A stretch of DNA of 64,000 nt from Microcoleus sp036705565 (GCA_036705565.1 JAUBUY010000013.1), one strand, 5' to 3'; positions 44,577-54,130 are shown, counted from the first letter of the stretch. Notes: generated by a model from the sequence alone, not told the origin. Numbers and translations are program-made.

Positions 44577-45494
44577 TCAAGGCAACTCAACCGAACTCGG
44601 TTTAGCAATGTGAGGCAAGCCCCAGCCCAATTTTTCCCGCAAAATGTGGAAAAACTCAAAAGATTGCACCCGAATAAAGCGGGCTGGGTACGGAGCTCGC
44701 TCGACTTGCACCCAATCTTCGGGCAGAACATAACATCCGCCGTTACCATCTACCACCATTACCAGGCGGGTCGGACTCGCCGGCAAAATCTTGATCGGCT
44801 CGGTGTTGGAAAACACCAAAGCCCGCGAAGCCATTGAATGCGGGCAAATAGGCAGCAACTGCAACACCGGCACTCCGGGAATGATCACAGGCCCGCCGGC
44901 AGACAGCGCGTAAGCCGTCGATCCTGTGGGAGTCGCGATGATGACTCCATCTGCGGCAATGTCAATAGAGGCGTGTTGCCCGATCGCCACTTCAAAATGA
45001 CACATACAAGTTAGCGGTTCCCGGTGCAGCACCATTTCATTGAGACAAAGGGCTTCCCAGAGGCAGTCGTTTTCTCGAAACAACCGCACCGCCAGCATCG
45101 ATCTTTCTTCTATTTCGTATTCTCCAGCGATTACCTTTTCCAAAGCTTGCGGCAGCAAGTTCAGGTAAGTTTCTGTCAAAAAGCCCATGTGACCGGTATT
45201 GACAGTCAGCAGCGGCACTCCAATCGGAGCGACTTGGCGAAATGCCGACAGCACCGTACCGTCGCCGCCCAAAACCACTGCAAACTCCATGTCGCTGTCA
45301 AAACCGGGGGGGACGAGTTGTTCGATCTGAGTGTGGCACAGGGGGCGATCGGGGCTAGAATAGCCCAGAATTCCTCCCGAACCAGAAACCGAGCAAACCT
45401 CCCAGCCGCGGGCAGTCAGCTTGTCTTCTAACTCTGCGGCGATGCGACAAGCCACAGGTTTAACGTCGTTGTATATAATCCCAGCTTTCGGCAC
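44577..45494 (-). CDS. nadK: NAD kinase
   Basis: NAD kinase phosphorylates NAD+ to NADP+. The 305-residue product has the defining GGDGT motif in VVLGGDGTVLSAFRQVA, LTVNTGHMGFLTE, and the second conserved motif CLNEMVLHREPLTCMC and IIATPTGSTAYALSAGGPV. Length fits bacterial NadK. It follows ycf39 by 1 bp on the same strand, so the two are probably one transcript. Cyanobacteria commonly have two NadK proteins; which one this is cannot be told here. Confidence 0.95.
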   Translation of the reverse strand: MPKAGIIYNDVKPVACRIAAELEDKLTARGWEVCSVSGSGGILGYSSPDRPLCHTQIEQLVPPGFDSDMEFAVVLGGDGTVLSAFRQVAPIGVPLLTVNTGHMGFLTETYLNLLPQALEKVIAGEYEIEERSMLAVRLFRENDCLWEALCLNEMVLHREPLTCMCHFEVAIGQHASIDIAADGVIIATPTGSTAYALSAGGPVIIPGVPVLQLLPICPHSMASRALVFSNTEPIKILPASPTRLVMVVDGNGGCYVLPEDWVQVERAPYPARFIRVQSFEFFHILREKLGWGLPHIAKPSSVELP

Positions 45495-45495
45495 T

Positions 45496-46473
45496 TTAAA
45501 ATGTAAAGGGCATTTTTTGTTTACTCCGTTTTTTAGTTTTAAGCTGCTCGTACTCTATTTCCTTGAGCTTCTTCATGATCAGATTAAAGTATTCTTCGAG
45601 ATAAGACTCCAAAGTAGTAGTTTCTTTGGGGTCGATTCCGAAGACACTGTAAACGTCATCCATCGGAGCTTTCAAGGGTTTTCCGGCTGCCAAAACTTCT
45701 GAAAAAGCCAATCTGTCAGCTACGTTCCAACTCCACTGAAAGAAGGTAGCTAATTTACGAGTAGCCTGCAACAAGACATCTGGGGTGCGCGTAATTTTGG
45801 CTTCCTTCCCTGACAGCCGTTCGCACAACCGCACGATTTCGTCAGCATCCCAAGCGCGATTTCCCACCACCGGAAAGCTTTTTTTCTCGGTTTCGGGAAC
45901 GGAAAGGGCCCGGACGGCAAATTTAGCAACGTCCTGAGTGTTCATGTAGGCAAGGGCGGATGGCTTGTTGGGCAGCCAGACTGCCTGATTGTCCAAAATC
46001 GGCATTGCATACAGGCTCAGCAGTCCTTGCAAAAAGCCGCAAGGTCTCAAGATTGTGTAGTCTAAACCGGATTCTGCTAAGAACAATTCGGTACAGCGCT
46101 TGATTTCCAACAAGGGGACTTGGGGATATTTCTCAGCGTCGAGAAAGGAAAAGAATATGTAACGCTTGATGCCTGCTGCTGCTGCTGCTTGGATCAGCGA
46201 TACTTTTCCGTCCCAGTCTACTCTTTTGATGCTGACAGAATCGGCTGCACTGGCTGTTGCTGCATCGATAATAGCAGTGACGCCTTCTAGGGCCGGAGGC
46301 AGACTGTCTGGCTGGCAAAGGTTCCCCGGTACGAGTTCAGCGCCCCATTCTTTCAAAAATGCAGCTTTTCTGTAACTTCTGACTAAACAGCGCACCTGGT
46401 AGCCCTCGTCTAGGGCGCGGCGGGCTATTTGGCGGCCGAGAGTGCCGGTGGCACCTAAAATCAATAAAGTCAT
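45496..46473 (-). CDS. ycf39: Ycf39-like NAD(P)-binding photosystem II assembly factor
   Basis: The 325-residue atypical SDR protein begins MTLLILGATGTLGRQIARRA, with the NAD(P)-binding GATGTLG motif. It also has IDAATASAADSVSIKRVDWD and KRYIFFSFLDAEKYPQVPLLEIKRCTE (split by the family motif), like Ycf39/HCF244, which assists D1 insertion and chlorophyll delivery during photosystem II assembly. The C-terminus is basic (KKLKEIEYEQLKTKKRSKQK). It lies near petM, encoding another photosynthetic component, and just before nadK. Related NmrA-like proteins make the exact paralogue uncertain. Confidence 0.85.
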   Translation of the reverse strand: MTLLILGATGTLGRQIARRALDEGYQVRCLVRSYRKAAFLKEWGAELVPGNLCQPDSLPPALEGVTAIIDAATASAADSVSIKRVDWDGKVSLIQAAAAAGIKRYIFFSFLDAEKYPQVPLLEIKRCTELFLAESGLDYTILRPCGFLQGLLSLYAMPILDNQAVWLPNKPSALAYMNTQDVAKFAVRALSVPETEKKSFPVVGNRAWDADEIVRLCERLSGKEAKITRTPDVLLQATRKLATFFQWSWNVADRLAFSEVLAAGKPLKAPMDDVYSVFGIDPKETTTLESYLEEYFNLIMKKLKEIEYEQLKTKKRSKQKMPFTF

Positions 46474-46670
46474 CTAGGGATTAATTATGAATCTTAAACT
46501 TTCTATAAGATGGTATCAGGTTTTTGTTAAGTTTTTTATAAAAACTTAACAAAAACCTGAAATTTTCTCATTTTAGGCTTGAGATATTCGCCAGAAGGCT
46601 TGCTTTCGGCAGCAAGTAGACTCTAGAAGGCAGAAGGTAGAAGGCTTCTGAAGGATTGGTTGAAAAAAAC

Positions 46671-46775
46671 TTATTCTTCGCCGCCTTGCAATTTGAGCAG
46701 GAGGAAGCCTCCACCTATACCCACGAAAATTAGGGAAAAGGACAAAAAGGCTGCATTGAAAATTTCAGGATTCAT
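46671..46775 (-). CDS. petM: Cytochrome b6f complex subunit PetM
   Basis: A 34-residue single-helix membrane peptide, MNPEIFNAAFLSFSLIFVGI then GGGFLLLKLQGGEE. It has the short N-terminus, about 20-residue hydrophobic helix and polar GGEE tail of PetM (subunit VII), which lies at the edge of the cytochrome b6f dimer in the thylakoid. Start ATG 46775, stop TAA 46671. It is too short for usual gene finders but the fit is good. It is on the same strand as ycf39, about 200 bp upstream. Confidence 0.9.
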   Translation of the reverse strand: MNPEIFNAAFLSFSLIFVGIGGGFLLLKLQGGEE

Positions 46776-46807
46776 GGTTTTATCTGTCCAATTGGGCGAT
46801 CGCATTA

Positions 46808-47078
46808 ATTGACACTCCTCGCCCTGAAGGCACGAGGATTCTTAAGACATTTCGATCTTAATATCCCTATTAATAGGGTTCCCAGGCTGACCACGAAAAG
46901 CACATAGGTGTGTAGTCATATCTCCTCTGTGAATGTTTTGGGCGTAGACTTTCCCCCAGTCCGGGGGTAGGTTTTTAAATCTTGTCTGATCTGCTTATTG
47001 TACCATATTCATTTGTTTAGATAAATGTGTTATTTTACTTGAAAATGGAAAAAGCCGTCCTAAAAAGACGGGGTTTTA
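46808..47078. mobile_element. Relic or non-autonomous IS200/IS605-type element
   Basis: One end has TTGACACTCCTCGCCC, a loop containing TGAAGG, then CACGAGGATTC, the typical hairpin at the right end of TnpB-type elements. The other end has GCCGTCCTAAAAAGACGG with GGTTTT, a hairpin often seen at the left end of the same elements. The 270 bp between has no intact tnpB. It is probably a PATE-like derivative. Exact ends are not certain. Confidence 0.5.
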
Positions 47079-47180
47079 AACCCAATCTTCTGATAAAGAT
47101 AATATAATTTGGGTCAACCCGGTACATGAATGCTAAAATTTCAGTGCCGAAATTCCTGTATTTTGTTGGAGAAAACTGCC

Positions 47181-48227
47181 TTGAGTCTCGATCGGGAATC
47201 CAAACTAGCTGTAACTCTGGGAGATCCGGCGGGAATTGGCCCGGAAGTGATTCTCAAGGCATTGGCAGATCCCGCTGCTGCTTTGATGGTGACGGTTTTC
47301 GGATCTAAGAGAATTTTGCAGCAAACTTACGATAAGTTGCGATCGACCAATCCCGCAGCAGAAGCGGCAAATCCCGAAACATTAAATATTATTGATATTG
47401 AACCAGACAACAAGTGGGGCGAAATAGTCCCCGGTGTCGGGAGTGCAGCTAGCGGGGCGGCTAGCTTTGCTTACATGGAAACTGCGATCGCCCGTACCAT
47501 CGCCGGCGAATTCTCCGCGATCGTGACCGGCCCGATTTCCAAAACTTGCTGGCAGGCTGCCGGTTACAATTATCCCGGACAAACAGAACTCCTCGCAGAA
47601 AGGGCAAAATCGCAGCGGTTCGGAATGCTGTTTGCCGCCACATCTCCCCACAGTGGCTGGACGCTGGTAACTTTACTCGCTACCACACATATTTCCCTCC
47701 GTCAAGTCCCCGATGCTTTGAGTCCAGAATTACTGAGTGAAAAACTAGAATTACTGATAGACTGTTTGCGGGAAGATTTTGGGCTGGAAAGACCGAAAAT
47801 TGCGATTTCTGGCTTAAATCCTCACAGCGGCGAAAATGGCAAACTGGGAAATGAAGAGCAAGACTGGATGATACCTTGGTTGGAAACGCAGCGCGATCGC
47901 TTTCCTCAAGTGCAGTTAGACGGGCCAGTCCCCCCCGATACCCTGTGGGTAAAACCGGCTAAAGTTTGGTACGGTTTAGCCAAGGAAGCTCACGACGGTT
48001 ACTTGGCAATGTACCACGACCAGGGGTTGATTCCAGTAAAATTGATGGCTTTTGATAAAGCAGTCAACACTACAATTGGCTTGCCTTTTGTCCGCACATC
48101 TCCCGATCACGGCACAGCTTTTGATATTGTAGGTCAAGGGATTGCAGATGCCTCCAGCATGAAGGCAGCATTGCAGTTGGCGGCCCAGTTGGCTAGTCGC
48201 AGAACAGCAGTTAAAATAGGGCGATAG
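47181..48227 (+). CDS. pdxA: 4-hydroxythreonine-4-phosphate dehydrogenase PdxA
   Basis: PdxA oxidises 4-hydroxythreonine-4-phosphate in pyridoxal phosphate synthesis. Family motifs are LAVTLGDPAGIGPEVILKAL, IVTGPISKTCWQAAGYNYPG, ATTHISLRQVPDAL, SGLNPHSGENGKLGNEEQDW, and at the end MYHDQGLIPVKLMAFDKAVN and TSPDHGTAFDIVGQG. The start is uncertain. TTG 47181 has a GGAG site 9 bp upstream and gives 348 residues, close to family length; ATG 47130 would add 17 unusual residues and has no ribosome site. Confidence 0.93.
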   Translation: MSLDRESKLAVTLGDPAGIGPEVILKALADPAAALMVTVFGSKRILQQTYDKLRSTNPAAEAANPETLNIIDIEPDNKWGEIVPGVGSAASGAASFAYMETAIARTIAGEFSAIVTGPISKTCWQAAGYNYPGQTELLAERAKSQRFGMLFAATSPHSGWTLVTLLATTHISLRQVPDALSPELLSEKLELLIDCLREDFGLERPKIAISGLNPHSGENGKLGNEEQDWMIPWLETQRDRFPQVQLDGPVPPDTLWVKPAKVWYGLAKEAHDGYLAMYHDQGLIPVKLMAFDKAVNTTIGLPFVRTSPDHGTAFDIVGQGIADASSMKAALQLAAQLASRRTAVKIGR

Positions 48228-48347
48228 CTTTAGTACGCCAGACACTCGGAAAAATTGTGTCATTCCTATTGATTTTCGCTGGGGTGAGGCGGCAAGCAAG
48301 CTGGCATTTTTATTCGGTCGGTTAAAATCACCTTTTGGTAGCGCAGT

Positions 48348-51300
48348 ATGGCAGCATTTAATGATAATTCCGGCAAAATATATCAGTCAGAAAAAGAGGT
48401 TTCTGATGCAACTCTGGCAAGTTCTAAAGCTGGAGAGCAACTTCAGGAATTGCTAACCATATTGACTGAATTTCAGTTATTAAAGAAATCAAAAAAAGAG
48501 CCAAGCGAGTTGAAATTACCGCTTTCGGAAAAGTCTGTTCAGCGATTAGAGGATGAGGAGAATCGGCGCAAACAATTGTCTTTCCTGATCGAATCACCGA
48601 GTATTGTACCGGAAGTATTAACTAACGATGAAGAGATACCTTCTCAAAGACGAGAAAACAATAATGAGGAACCAGATTTATCTATAGCCGGGAAGGTAGC
48701 TAAAAATAATCGGCAGTCGGAGGAAGAATTAGAACAAGCAGTTGAGCAGTTTAAGCAGTTGCAACAACTACTGTTTGAAAGGGATTTGCCGGAATTTTAC
48801 AGTAATGTTTTGAGCGTGGAACAAAGGTTAGAAAATTTTGAGAAGCTGATGTCTCAACCAGAAGAGTTGATGATTTTACTGAAACCGTTAATTCCTGAGT
48901 TGGTGAGAGAAGAATTAGAGGAGTTGAAGTCTGAATTAAAAAAGGCGATCGACCTCGCAAACAATAATAAAATTAATCGCATCGAGTTGGAGGCTAAATT
49001 AGCAGATTGGGAAAATCAAATTGCTAACTTTAACCAGCAACCCCTGCCGAATACAGAACACTTAATCCAACGGCTGATGCCAGTAGTGGGAGATCTGCTA
49101 AACCGTAAGGTAGAGGAGTCTAAGTTAGAGGTAGCTTCGGCGATCGCACCGAGAGTCAATCAAGTAATTCACAATCAAAACGGACTTGAAGAACAGGTAG
49201 TAAGAATTGAAGATAGAGTTGCAAATATTCAGCAGCGTTACCAGCAGCAACCGGAAGATTTAATCAAGCAGCTAGTACCAGTAGTTAGCGATTTACTGAA
49301 CCGCAAAATTAGTGAATTAAAATTAGAGGTTGTAGAAGCTGTTGCCCCCTCAGTACAGGTAAGAATAGCTTGGGTAGAAATAGAAGAAAAAGTATTGAGC
49401 ATCATCGAACGCCGACTGGCTACGCAACAGTCGCCAACTCAGAAGCCTGAAGAGATAATGGCGATGCTAATGCCGGCAATAACTGATTTGCTGAATCAGA
49501 AAATCGATGAATCAAAATTACAAGTAGCAGCGACGATCCAACCTTTGATAGAATCAGCAATTCTTCAAAGAGAAGTTCAAGGCAAATTGAGCGACGTAGA
49601 AAGTAGACTAAATAATCTTCAACGACAGCAAAAAACTCAGCCGGAAGATATAATGGCAAGGCTAATGCCGTTAATGATTGAGTCGCTGAACCGGAAAATT
49701 GAGGAGACAAAGTTAGAGGTGAGAGAGGCGATCGCACCTGGTGTCAACACGGCTATTCAAAACAGCGGTATTGCAGCACAAATATTAAATAATGAAACTA
49801 AGATTGTCGAAGTTCAGCAGCAAGTTTTAGCCGAGATAGAAGGGTTGATGGCAAGAATAATGCCAGTGATTGTAGAAATGCTGTCCCGAAACATCGGGGA
49901 AGCAAAGCTAGAGATAGAATCTGCGATCGCCCCGGCTGTCGATGCCATCATTCAGAATAAAAGGATCGATCAAAGACTCGCGAAGATCGAACAACAGATT
50001 GTGGCGATCGAACACCGGATTTATGAATCCACAGACTTGTTTACAGATTTACTGAAACCTTTGATTGACGAGCTGATGGTTAGCCATCACGCCCAACTAC
50101 AAAAGTCGGTCATCGAATCTATTTTACCATTGTTAGATGAAGTTGTAAGTTATAATTACAGACTCAACGATAAAGTAGGGGAACTCGATCGCAAAATTAC
50201 TGATGCGGAATGGGGAGGCGATCGGGAAGAATTACTCGCCCGAATTAAAATCATGTTTCCCGAAATGATGCTCCAAACCATTAATGAGTCGAGACAATCA
50301 TTTGTCGAAACCATAAGTCCGATAATTGATGAAATAATTAATACGAAAACCAGAGAAAACAGACAATCGATGGGAGTAGCCATATCGCCGGCTCTGACTG
50401 TGGGAATCAGCCACAGAATGAGTGAATCGCCGGATGAAATTGCAATGGCGATCGCGCCGGAAATGGCCGCTGCTATCAAACAGCAAATTCATCTCAAGCG
50501 AGAAGCAATGTCGGATGCACTTTATCCCATCATCGGCAGCACGATTTTAAAATACATCGCCGAGATGATGGGGGAGATTAATGAAAAACTAGAATCAGCT
50601 TTAAGTCCAGAGGGAATTAGTCGCAAAATCAAAGCCAAATTGCAGGGCATTTCTGAAGCAGAATTGCTGATGAAAGAAACAACACCACTGAGTGTGAAAG
50701 CTGTCTTTTTAATTCAAGCAGGATCGGGCTTAGTAATTTCAGCAGTGCAGAAGTCTGAACGCGAACAGCTAGAATCAGATATGGTAGCGGGGATGCTGAC
50801 TGCTATTCGGGCTTTTGTCAACGATTGTATATCTCAGTCAGGAAATATTGCAGAGATTGATGCTATAGAATACGGCACATCTACCATAGTATTGGAAGTT
50901 GCGGGTTCGTGTTATCTGGCAGTAGTGATGCAAGGAGAAACCCGCCAGTGGTTTAAGTATAAAATGCGATCGATATTCAACAATATTGTTCAAGAATACG
51001 GAGTTCAAATTCAGTCATTTAACGGCGATCCAGCCACTGTGCCACCCGAAATAAACTCGAAATTGCAAAAATTAATCGATACAGAGGTAAAAGTTAAATC
51101 TCGTAAACGTCCAATTTTACCCACGATCGGTTTGGCAGCGTTAGGTTTAATTGGCCTACCTTGGGGAATTCATCAATACCGCAGCTCAGTTGCAGCGAGC
51201 TTAGAAGCAGATACAAATTTAGCATTACAATCTGCTCCCGATTTATCCGTTTATCGCCTCGTGGCTGATGTTAAAGATAGAGTATTGGAGATTTCGGGAC

Positions 51301-51959
51301 GAGTGCCGAATCAAAATCTGCGATCGAAAGCGGAAAAAATCGCTCAGCAAGCGGCTCCCCAATCAAGAATTGAAAATAAAATTATAGCCGTTGAAGTACC
51401 TCCAGATCCGGTTTTAGTCGAAGCCGATGTCAAGCGGACAGCAGCTCTTTTGAATAAAGTAGAAAGCATTAATATCTCCGCTCGCTATGCAGAGGGAAAA
51501 GTCGCCATTGCAGGCAGCGTAAGCAAAGCGCCAGATGCTCAGAAAATAACTCAAGCTTTTGAGACAATTCCGGGGGTGAAGTCGGTAACAAATACAGTGA
51601 TAATAGGAACTCCACCGCCACCAAAGATAATAATGCCAGTTCGCGTGTATTTCGGTGTAGGTTCGGCAAGTTTGCAGGCGAAAGACGTAGCACAAAAGCT
51701 TAGCAAAGTCAAGGAATATATGGAGAAAAATAGCACGAAGAATTTAAGGATAATTGGCTACAGCGATTTTAAAAGCACTCCGGTAGAAACTCAAAAGTTG
51801 GCACTGGAAAGGGCGACAAATGTGAAAAATATTTTGGTTAGACAAGGGATAAATGGCAACAGAATACAAGTTGCTTCTACTAAGGGTCGTCCCGAAGGTG
51901 TGGAGGCCAATCAACCGCTGTGGCTGAGCAGATTGGTAGTATTTGAGGTGATCAATTAA
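48348..51959 (+). CDS. Giant coiled-coil, BON and OmpA-domain protein
   Basis: The 1203-residue protein has a long N-terminal helical region, then about eight imperfect 65-residue repeats (about 170-760) containing LMPVVGDLLNRKVEESKLEV-type segments followed by I-A-P. A roadblock-like segment comes next (about 790-900, VKAVFLIQAGSGLVISAVQK), then a single membrane helix (about 925-945, ILPTIGLAALGLIGLPWGIH). Two BON-like domains (about 965-1085) and a C-terminal OmpA-like peptidoglycan-binding domain (about 1100-1203, VYFGVGSASLQAKDVAQKL) follow. The long cytoplasmic arm would be tied to the membrane, with BON and OmpA parts outside. Role unknown; possibly envelope anchoring or motility. Confidence 0.8.
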   Translation: MAAFNDNSGKIYQSEKEVSDATLASSKAGEQLQELLTILTEFQLLKKSKKEPSELKLPLSEKSVQRLEDEENRRKQLSFLIESPSIVPEVLTNDEEIPSQRRENNNEEPDLSIAGKVAKNNRQSEEELEQAVEQFKQLQQLLFERDLPEFYSNVLSVEQRLENFEKLMSQPEELMILLKPLIPELVREELEELKSELKKAIDLANNNKINRIELEAKLADWENQIANFNQQPLPNTEHLIQRLMPVVGDLLNRKVEESKLEVASAIAPRVNQVIHNQNGLEEQVVRIEDRVANIQQRYQQQPEDLIKQLVPVVSDLLNRKISELKLEVVEAVAPSVQVRIAWVEIEEKVLSIIERRLATQQSPTQKPEEIMAMLMPAITDLLNQKIDESKLQVAATIQPLIESAILQREVQGKLSDVESRLNNLQRQQKTQPEDIMARLMPLMIESLNRKIEETKLEVREAIAPGVNTAIQNSGIAAQILNNETKIVEVQQQVLAEIEGLMARIMPVIVEMLSRNIGEAKLEIESAIAPAVDAIIQNKRIDQRLAKIEQQIVAIEHRIYESTDLFTDLLKPLIDELMVSHHAQLQKSVIESILPLLDEVVSYNYRLNDKVGELDRKITDAEWGGDREELLARIKIMFPEMMLQTINESRQSFVETISPIIDEIINTKTRENRQSMGVAISPALTVGISHRMSESPDEIAMAIAPEMAAAIKQQIHLKREAMSDALYPIIGSTILKYIAEMMGEINEKLESALSPEGISRKIKAKLQGISEAELLMKETTPLSVKAVFLIQAGSGLVISAVQKSEREQLESDMVAGMLTAIRAFVNDCISQSGNIAEIDAIEYGTSTIVLEVAGSCYLAVVMQGETRQWFKYKMRSIFNNIVQEYGVQIQSFNGDPATVPPEINSKLQKLIDTEVKVKSRKRPILPTIGLAALGLIGLPWGIHQYRSSVAASLEADTNLALQSAPDLSVYRLVADVKDRVLEISGRVPNQNLRSKAEKIAQQAAPQSRIENKIIAVEVPPDPVLVEADVKRTAALLNKVESINISARYAEGKVAIAGSVSKAPDAQKITQAFETIPGVKSVTNTVIIGTPPPPKIIMPVRVYFGVGSASLQAKDVAQKLSKVKEYMEKNSTKNLRIIGYSDFKSTPVETQKLALERATNVKNILVRQGINGNRIQVASTKGRPEGVEANQPLWLSRLVVFEVIN

Positions 51960-52199
51960 AATTGGGAATTGGGAATTGGGAATTGGTAATTGGTAATTGG
52001 GAATTGTTAATTGGGCATTTTCCCTAATGACTAATGACTACTGACTAATATCATGTCCGATCGATTAACCATAATATCCCGGTCGGGGCGGGTTTTTGAG
52101 ATGGTCAATTATTGGCAGGTATTGTTGGTGAACCCGCCCCTACCTGATTGCGGGTAATCGACAGGATATGACTAATGACTACTGACTACTGACTACTGA
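51960..52199. repeat. Heptamer repeats and intergenic filler
   Basis: GGGAATT/GGTAATT-type heptamers (51963-52015) and ACTACTG/ACTAATG units (52024-52050 and 52168-52210). Between them a GGTGAACCCGCCCCTACC motif recurs in similar form near 29.2 kb. No gene. Confidence 0.75.
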
Positions 52200-53048
52200 C
52201 TACTGACTAATGACTTCTTCCTCTTGAATTAATCGAACTCGCCCGGAGGTAAAGGCTTGTATTCGATCGCCCGCCAAACACACTAACAAGCGGCCGCATC
52301 CGTCAATGCCCGCTGCTTCTCCGCAGATGGTTTCCGAAGCAAGTTCGATCGCCACCGGGCAGCCAATCAACGCATCGCGGCGGCGCAATTCCGGCAAAAG
52401 TAGCGCTAAACCGGACTTGGAGGCTGGCTTGTCTGTGGTAGAAAACATATCGGCTAGTTCGAGTAAATAGTGCCGCAGTCGATCGAGCAAACACAGTTCA
52501 TCCGGTACTGTACTAGCAATAGAATGCAAGCTTACCGCATTACCGAGATCCCTTTCATCCAATCCCGCAGCCGCGAAATCTACGCAGCGGTTGAGTCCAA
52601 TTCCCACAACGGCGCGAGTTTTACCCAAAGCATTGCCCGAAGAGGCTTCGCAGAGAATTCCGGCTAATTTGTGGCGATCGATCCAGACATCGTTTGGCCA
52701 TTTCAGGCGCAGCATATCTCGACAGTCGGGAACCAAATCTTCGATCGCGTAAATCACCGCTAAACCCGCTGCTAAACTGAGTCCCGGCAACAGAGTGGGG
52801 TTGAGGTTGTCGAGTACAAAACTAACAGTCAAGACACCGCTTGGGGCGTGCCAGGTGCGCCCGTGTTGGCCGCGCCCGCTGGTTTGTCGCCTAGTAAATA
52901 CTGCATCTCCGTGGTGGAGCCCGGCCGCGCGGGCGATCGCCCAACTGTTGGTACTTGGACAGGTATCCAACGAGTGTAGCCAGTGAGGGAGGTTTGGGCG
53001 ATCGGGTTCTGGGCTTGCGGGCACGGGAGTTAAGGGCAATTCAGACAA
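52200..53048 (-). CDS. birA: Biotin--[acetyl-CoA carboxylase] ligase
   Basis: BirA activates biotin with ATP and attaches it to the carboxyl carrier protein of acetyl-CoA carboxylase. The 282-residue product has STNSWAIARA, the biotin-loop RQTSGRGQHGRTWHAPSGVL, WPNDVWIDRHKLAGILCEAS and IGLNRCV. It lacks the N-terminal DNA-binding helix-turn-helix of E. coli BirA, so it is an enzyme only, as in cyanobacteria generally. It stands alone, transcribed leftward away from the tRNA array. Confidence 0.93.
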   Translation of the reverse strand: MSELPLTPVPASPEPDRPNLPHWLHSLDTCPSTNSWAIARAAGLHHGDAVFTRRQTSGRGQHGRTWHAPSGVLTVSFVLDNLNPTLLPGLSLAAGLAVIYAIEDLVPDCRDMLRLKWPNDVWIDRHKLAGILCEASSGNALGKTRAVVGIGLNRCVDFAAAGLDERDLGNAVSLHSIASTVPDELCLLDRLRHYLLELADMFSTTDKPASKSGLALLLPELRRRDALIGCPVAIELASETICGEAAGIDGCGRLLVCLAGDRIQAFTSGRVRLIQEEEVISQ

Positions 53049-53300
53049 CGTTTGATTTGTAGTATTTGATATCTAAAAGCTGATTATCGCATTTTCCAGA
53101 AGTGCCACCTCGCGCGACGGCGAGAATTCAGAGAAATTGGAGTGTAGTACAGTTTCCGCATCAGATTTACCTTACGCCACAACATCTGTTTAGCCACCAA
53201 ATCTCTTGATTTATAAGGATTTTGGGGGATTCATAGGGTTGGTTGGAGCGATCGACACCCCTTTAAAAAACCCAATTTCAAAAAAAGTTGTATTACCCCC

Positions 53301-53333
53301 TTGACAGTCTTGTAATACGCAACGTAGTATAAA
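53301..53333 (+). promoter_or_regulatory. Promoter of tRNA array
   Basis: TTGACA (53301-53306) followed after 18 bp by TAGTAT (53325-53330), or after 21 bp by TATAAA. It is preceded by ACCCCC and followed downstream by TGAACCTTGAAAACA (about 53381). A closely similar arrangement lies at 59517-59600 before the Ro60 locus. Confidence 0.6.
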
Positions 53334-53434
53334 TGTATGGCGAAGGGGAAAGAGCTTCAAAGCCTTACCCCACGAGCAATATGAACCTTGAAAACAGAAT
53401 AGGAAGTTAATCGTGTCACATAATTGTGGACATT

Positions 53435-53494
53435 GGCGGTGTAGACTCCGGCAACAATAGCCCGATCGGGTTGTAGTACGCGGAATCAACCGCC
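53435..53494 (+). ncRNA. Structured leader, possible tRNA-like hairpin
   Basis: GGCGGT (53435) pairs with ACCGCC (53489-53494), and an inner CCCGATCGGG hairpin is flanked by ACAA/TTGT. A downstream A and C-rich bases follow. It lies in the leader between the promoter and the first tRNA. It may be a degenerate tRNA or a processing structure; function not known. Confidence 0.35.
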
Positions 53495-53544
53495 ACCCCG
53501 TCCCAACTTGAGTAATTCAAGGACACAATATTGTTCATTTTCGC

Positions 53545-53618
53545 GGGGGTATAGCTCAACCGGTCAGAGCAGTCGCCTGTCGAGCGAAAGGTTGCGAGTT
53601 CAAGTCTCGTTACTCCCG
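53545..53618 (+). tRNA. tRNA-Asp(GTC)
   Basis: Acceptor GGGGGTA pairs with TACTCCC. The anticodon loop is CTGTCGA, the T loop TTCAAGT. First gene of the array. Confidence 0.85.
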
Positions 53619-53750
53619 TCAGTCGATTTTAGATTTTAGATTTTAGATTTTAGATTTACTCCACAGGAGAAGAATCTCGGAATTGGAACTTTGGTCTAAA
53701 ATCCACACCTCCTGTCGGAAAGCAAATATCCGTTTTTCGGCGGGGGTCAA

Positions 53751-53826
53751 AGTCCCGTAGGCAAAAGTCAAGCCGTCTCCCCCTCTGGCGTGAAGATTGC
53801 GAGTGCAAACCTCGTCGGGACTCCCA
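53751..53826 (+). tRNA. Atypical tRNA, anticodon uncertain
   Basis: The AGTCCCG/CGGGACT acceptor and GCGAG/CTCGT T stem pair well and a CCA follows (53824-53826). The anticodon stem is irregular around CTCCCCCTC, and the T loop is TGCAAAC. Possible readings are CCC (Gly) or CCT (Arg). The next tRNA begins on the very next base. Confidence 0.5.
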
Positions 53827-53900
53827 GGTTAGGTGGCTGAGTGGCTCAAAGCGTTGGTCTGCAAAACCGATTTTCGCGGGTTCAAATCCCGCCCTAACCT
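53827..53900 (+). tRNA. tRNA-Cys(GCA)
   Basis: Acceptor GGTTAGG/CCTAACC, loop CTGCAAA, T arm CGGG-TTCAAAT-CCCG. Confidence 0.92.
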
Positions 53901-53979
53901 CTGTTCCTATTTATTCGCAGGAGCAATCTCAAATCTCAAAGAGCAATCCAAAATCTAAAATCTAAAATCTAAAATCGAT

Positions 53980-54053
53980 AGTGCTGTAGGCAAATGGTTT
54001 AAGCCGCTTGGTTTTCACCCAAGTGATTGCGGGTTCAACTCCCGTCAGCACTT
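53980..54053 (+). tRNA. tRNA-Glu(TTC)
   Basis: Acceptor AGTGCTG/CAGCACT, anticodon stem CTTGG/CCAAG with loop TTTTCAC, T arm GCGGG-TTCAACT-CCCGT. CTAAAAT heptamers precede it. Confidence 0.9.
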
Positions 54054-54058
54054 CTCGT

Positions 54059-54130
54059 GGGTCGTTGGCAGAATGGTTTTGCAGCCGCCTTTTAAGCGGA
54101 TGGATCGAGGTTCAATTCCTCGACGACCTA
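54059..54130 (+). tRNA. tRNA-Lys(TTT)
   Basis: Acceptor GGGTCGT/ACGACCT, loop CTTTTAA, T loop TTCAATT. CCA is encoded at 54131-54133. Confidence 0.9.
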
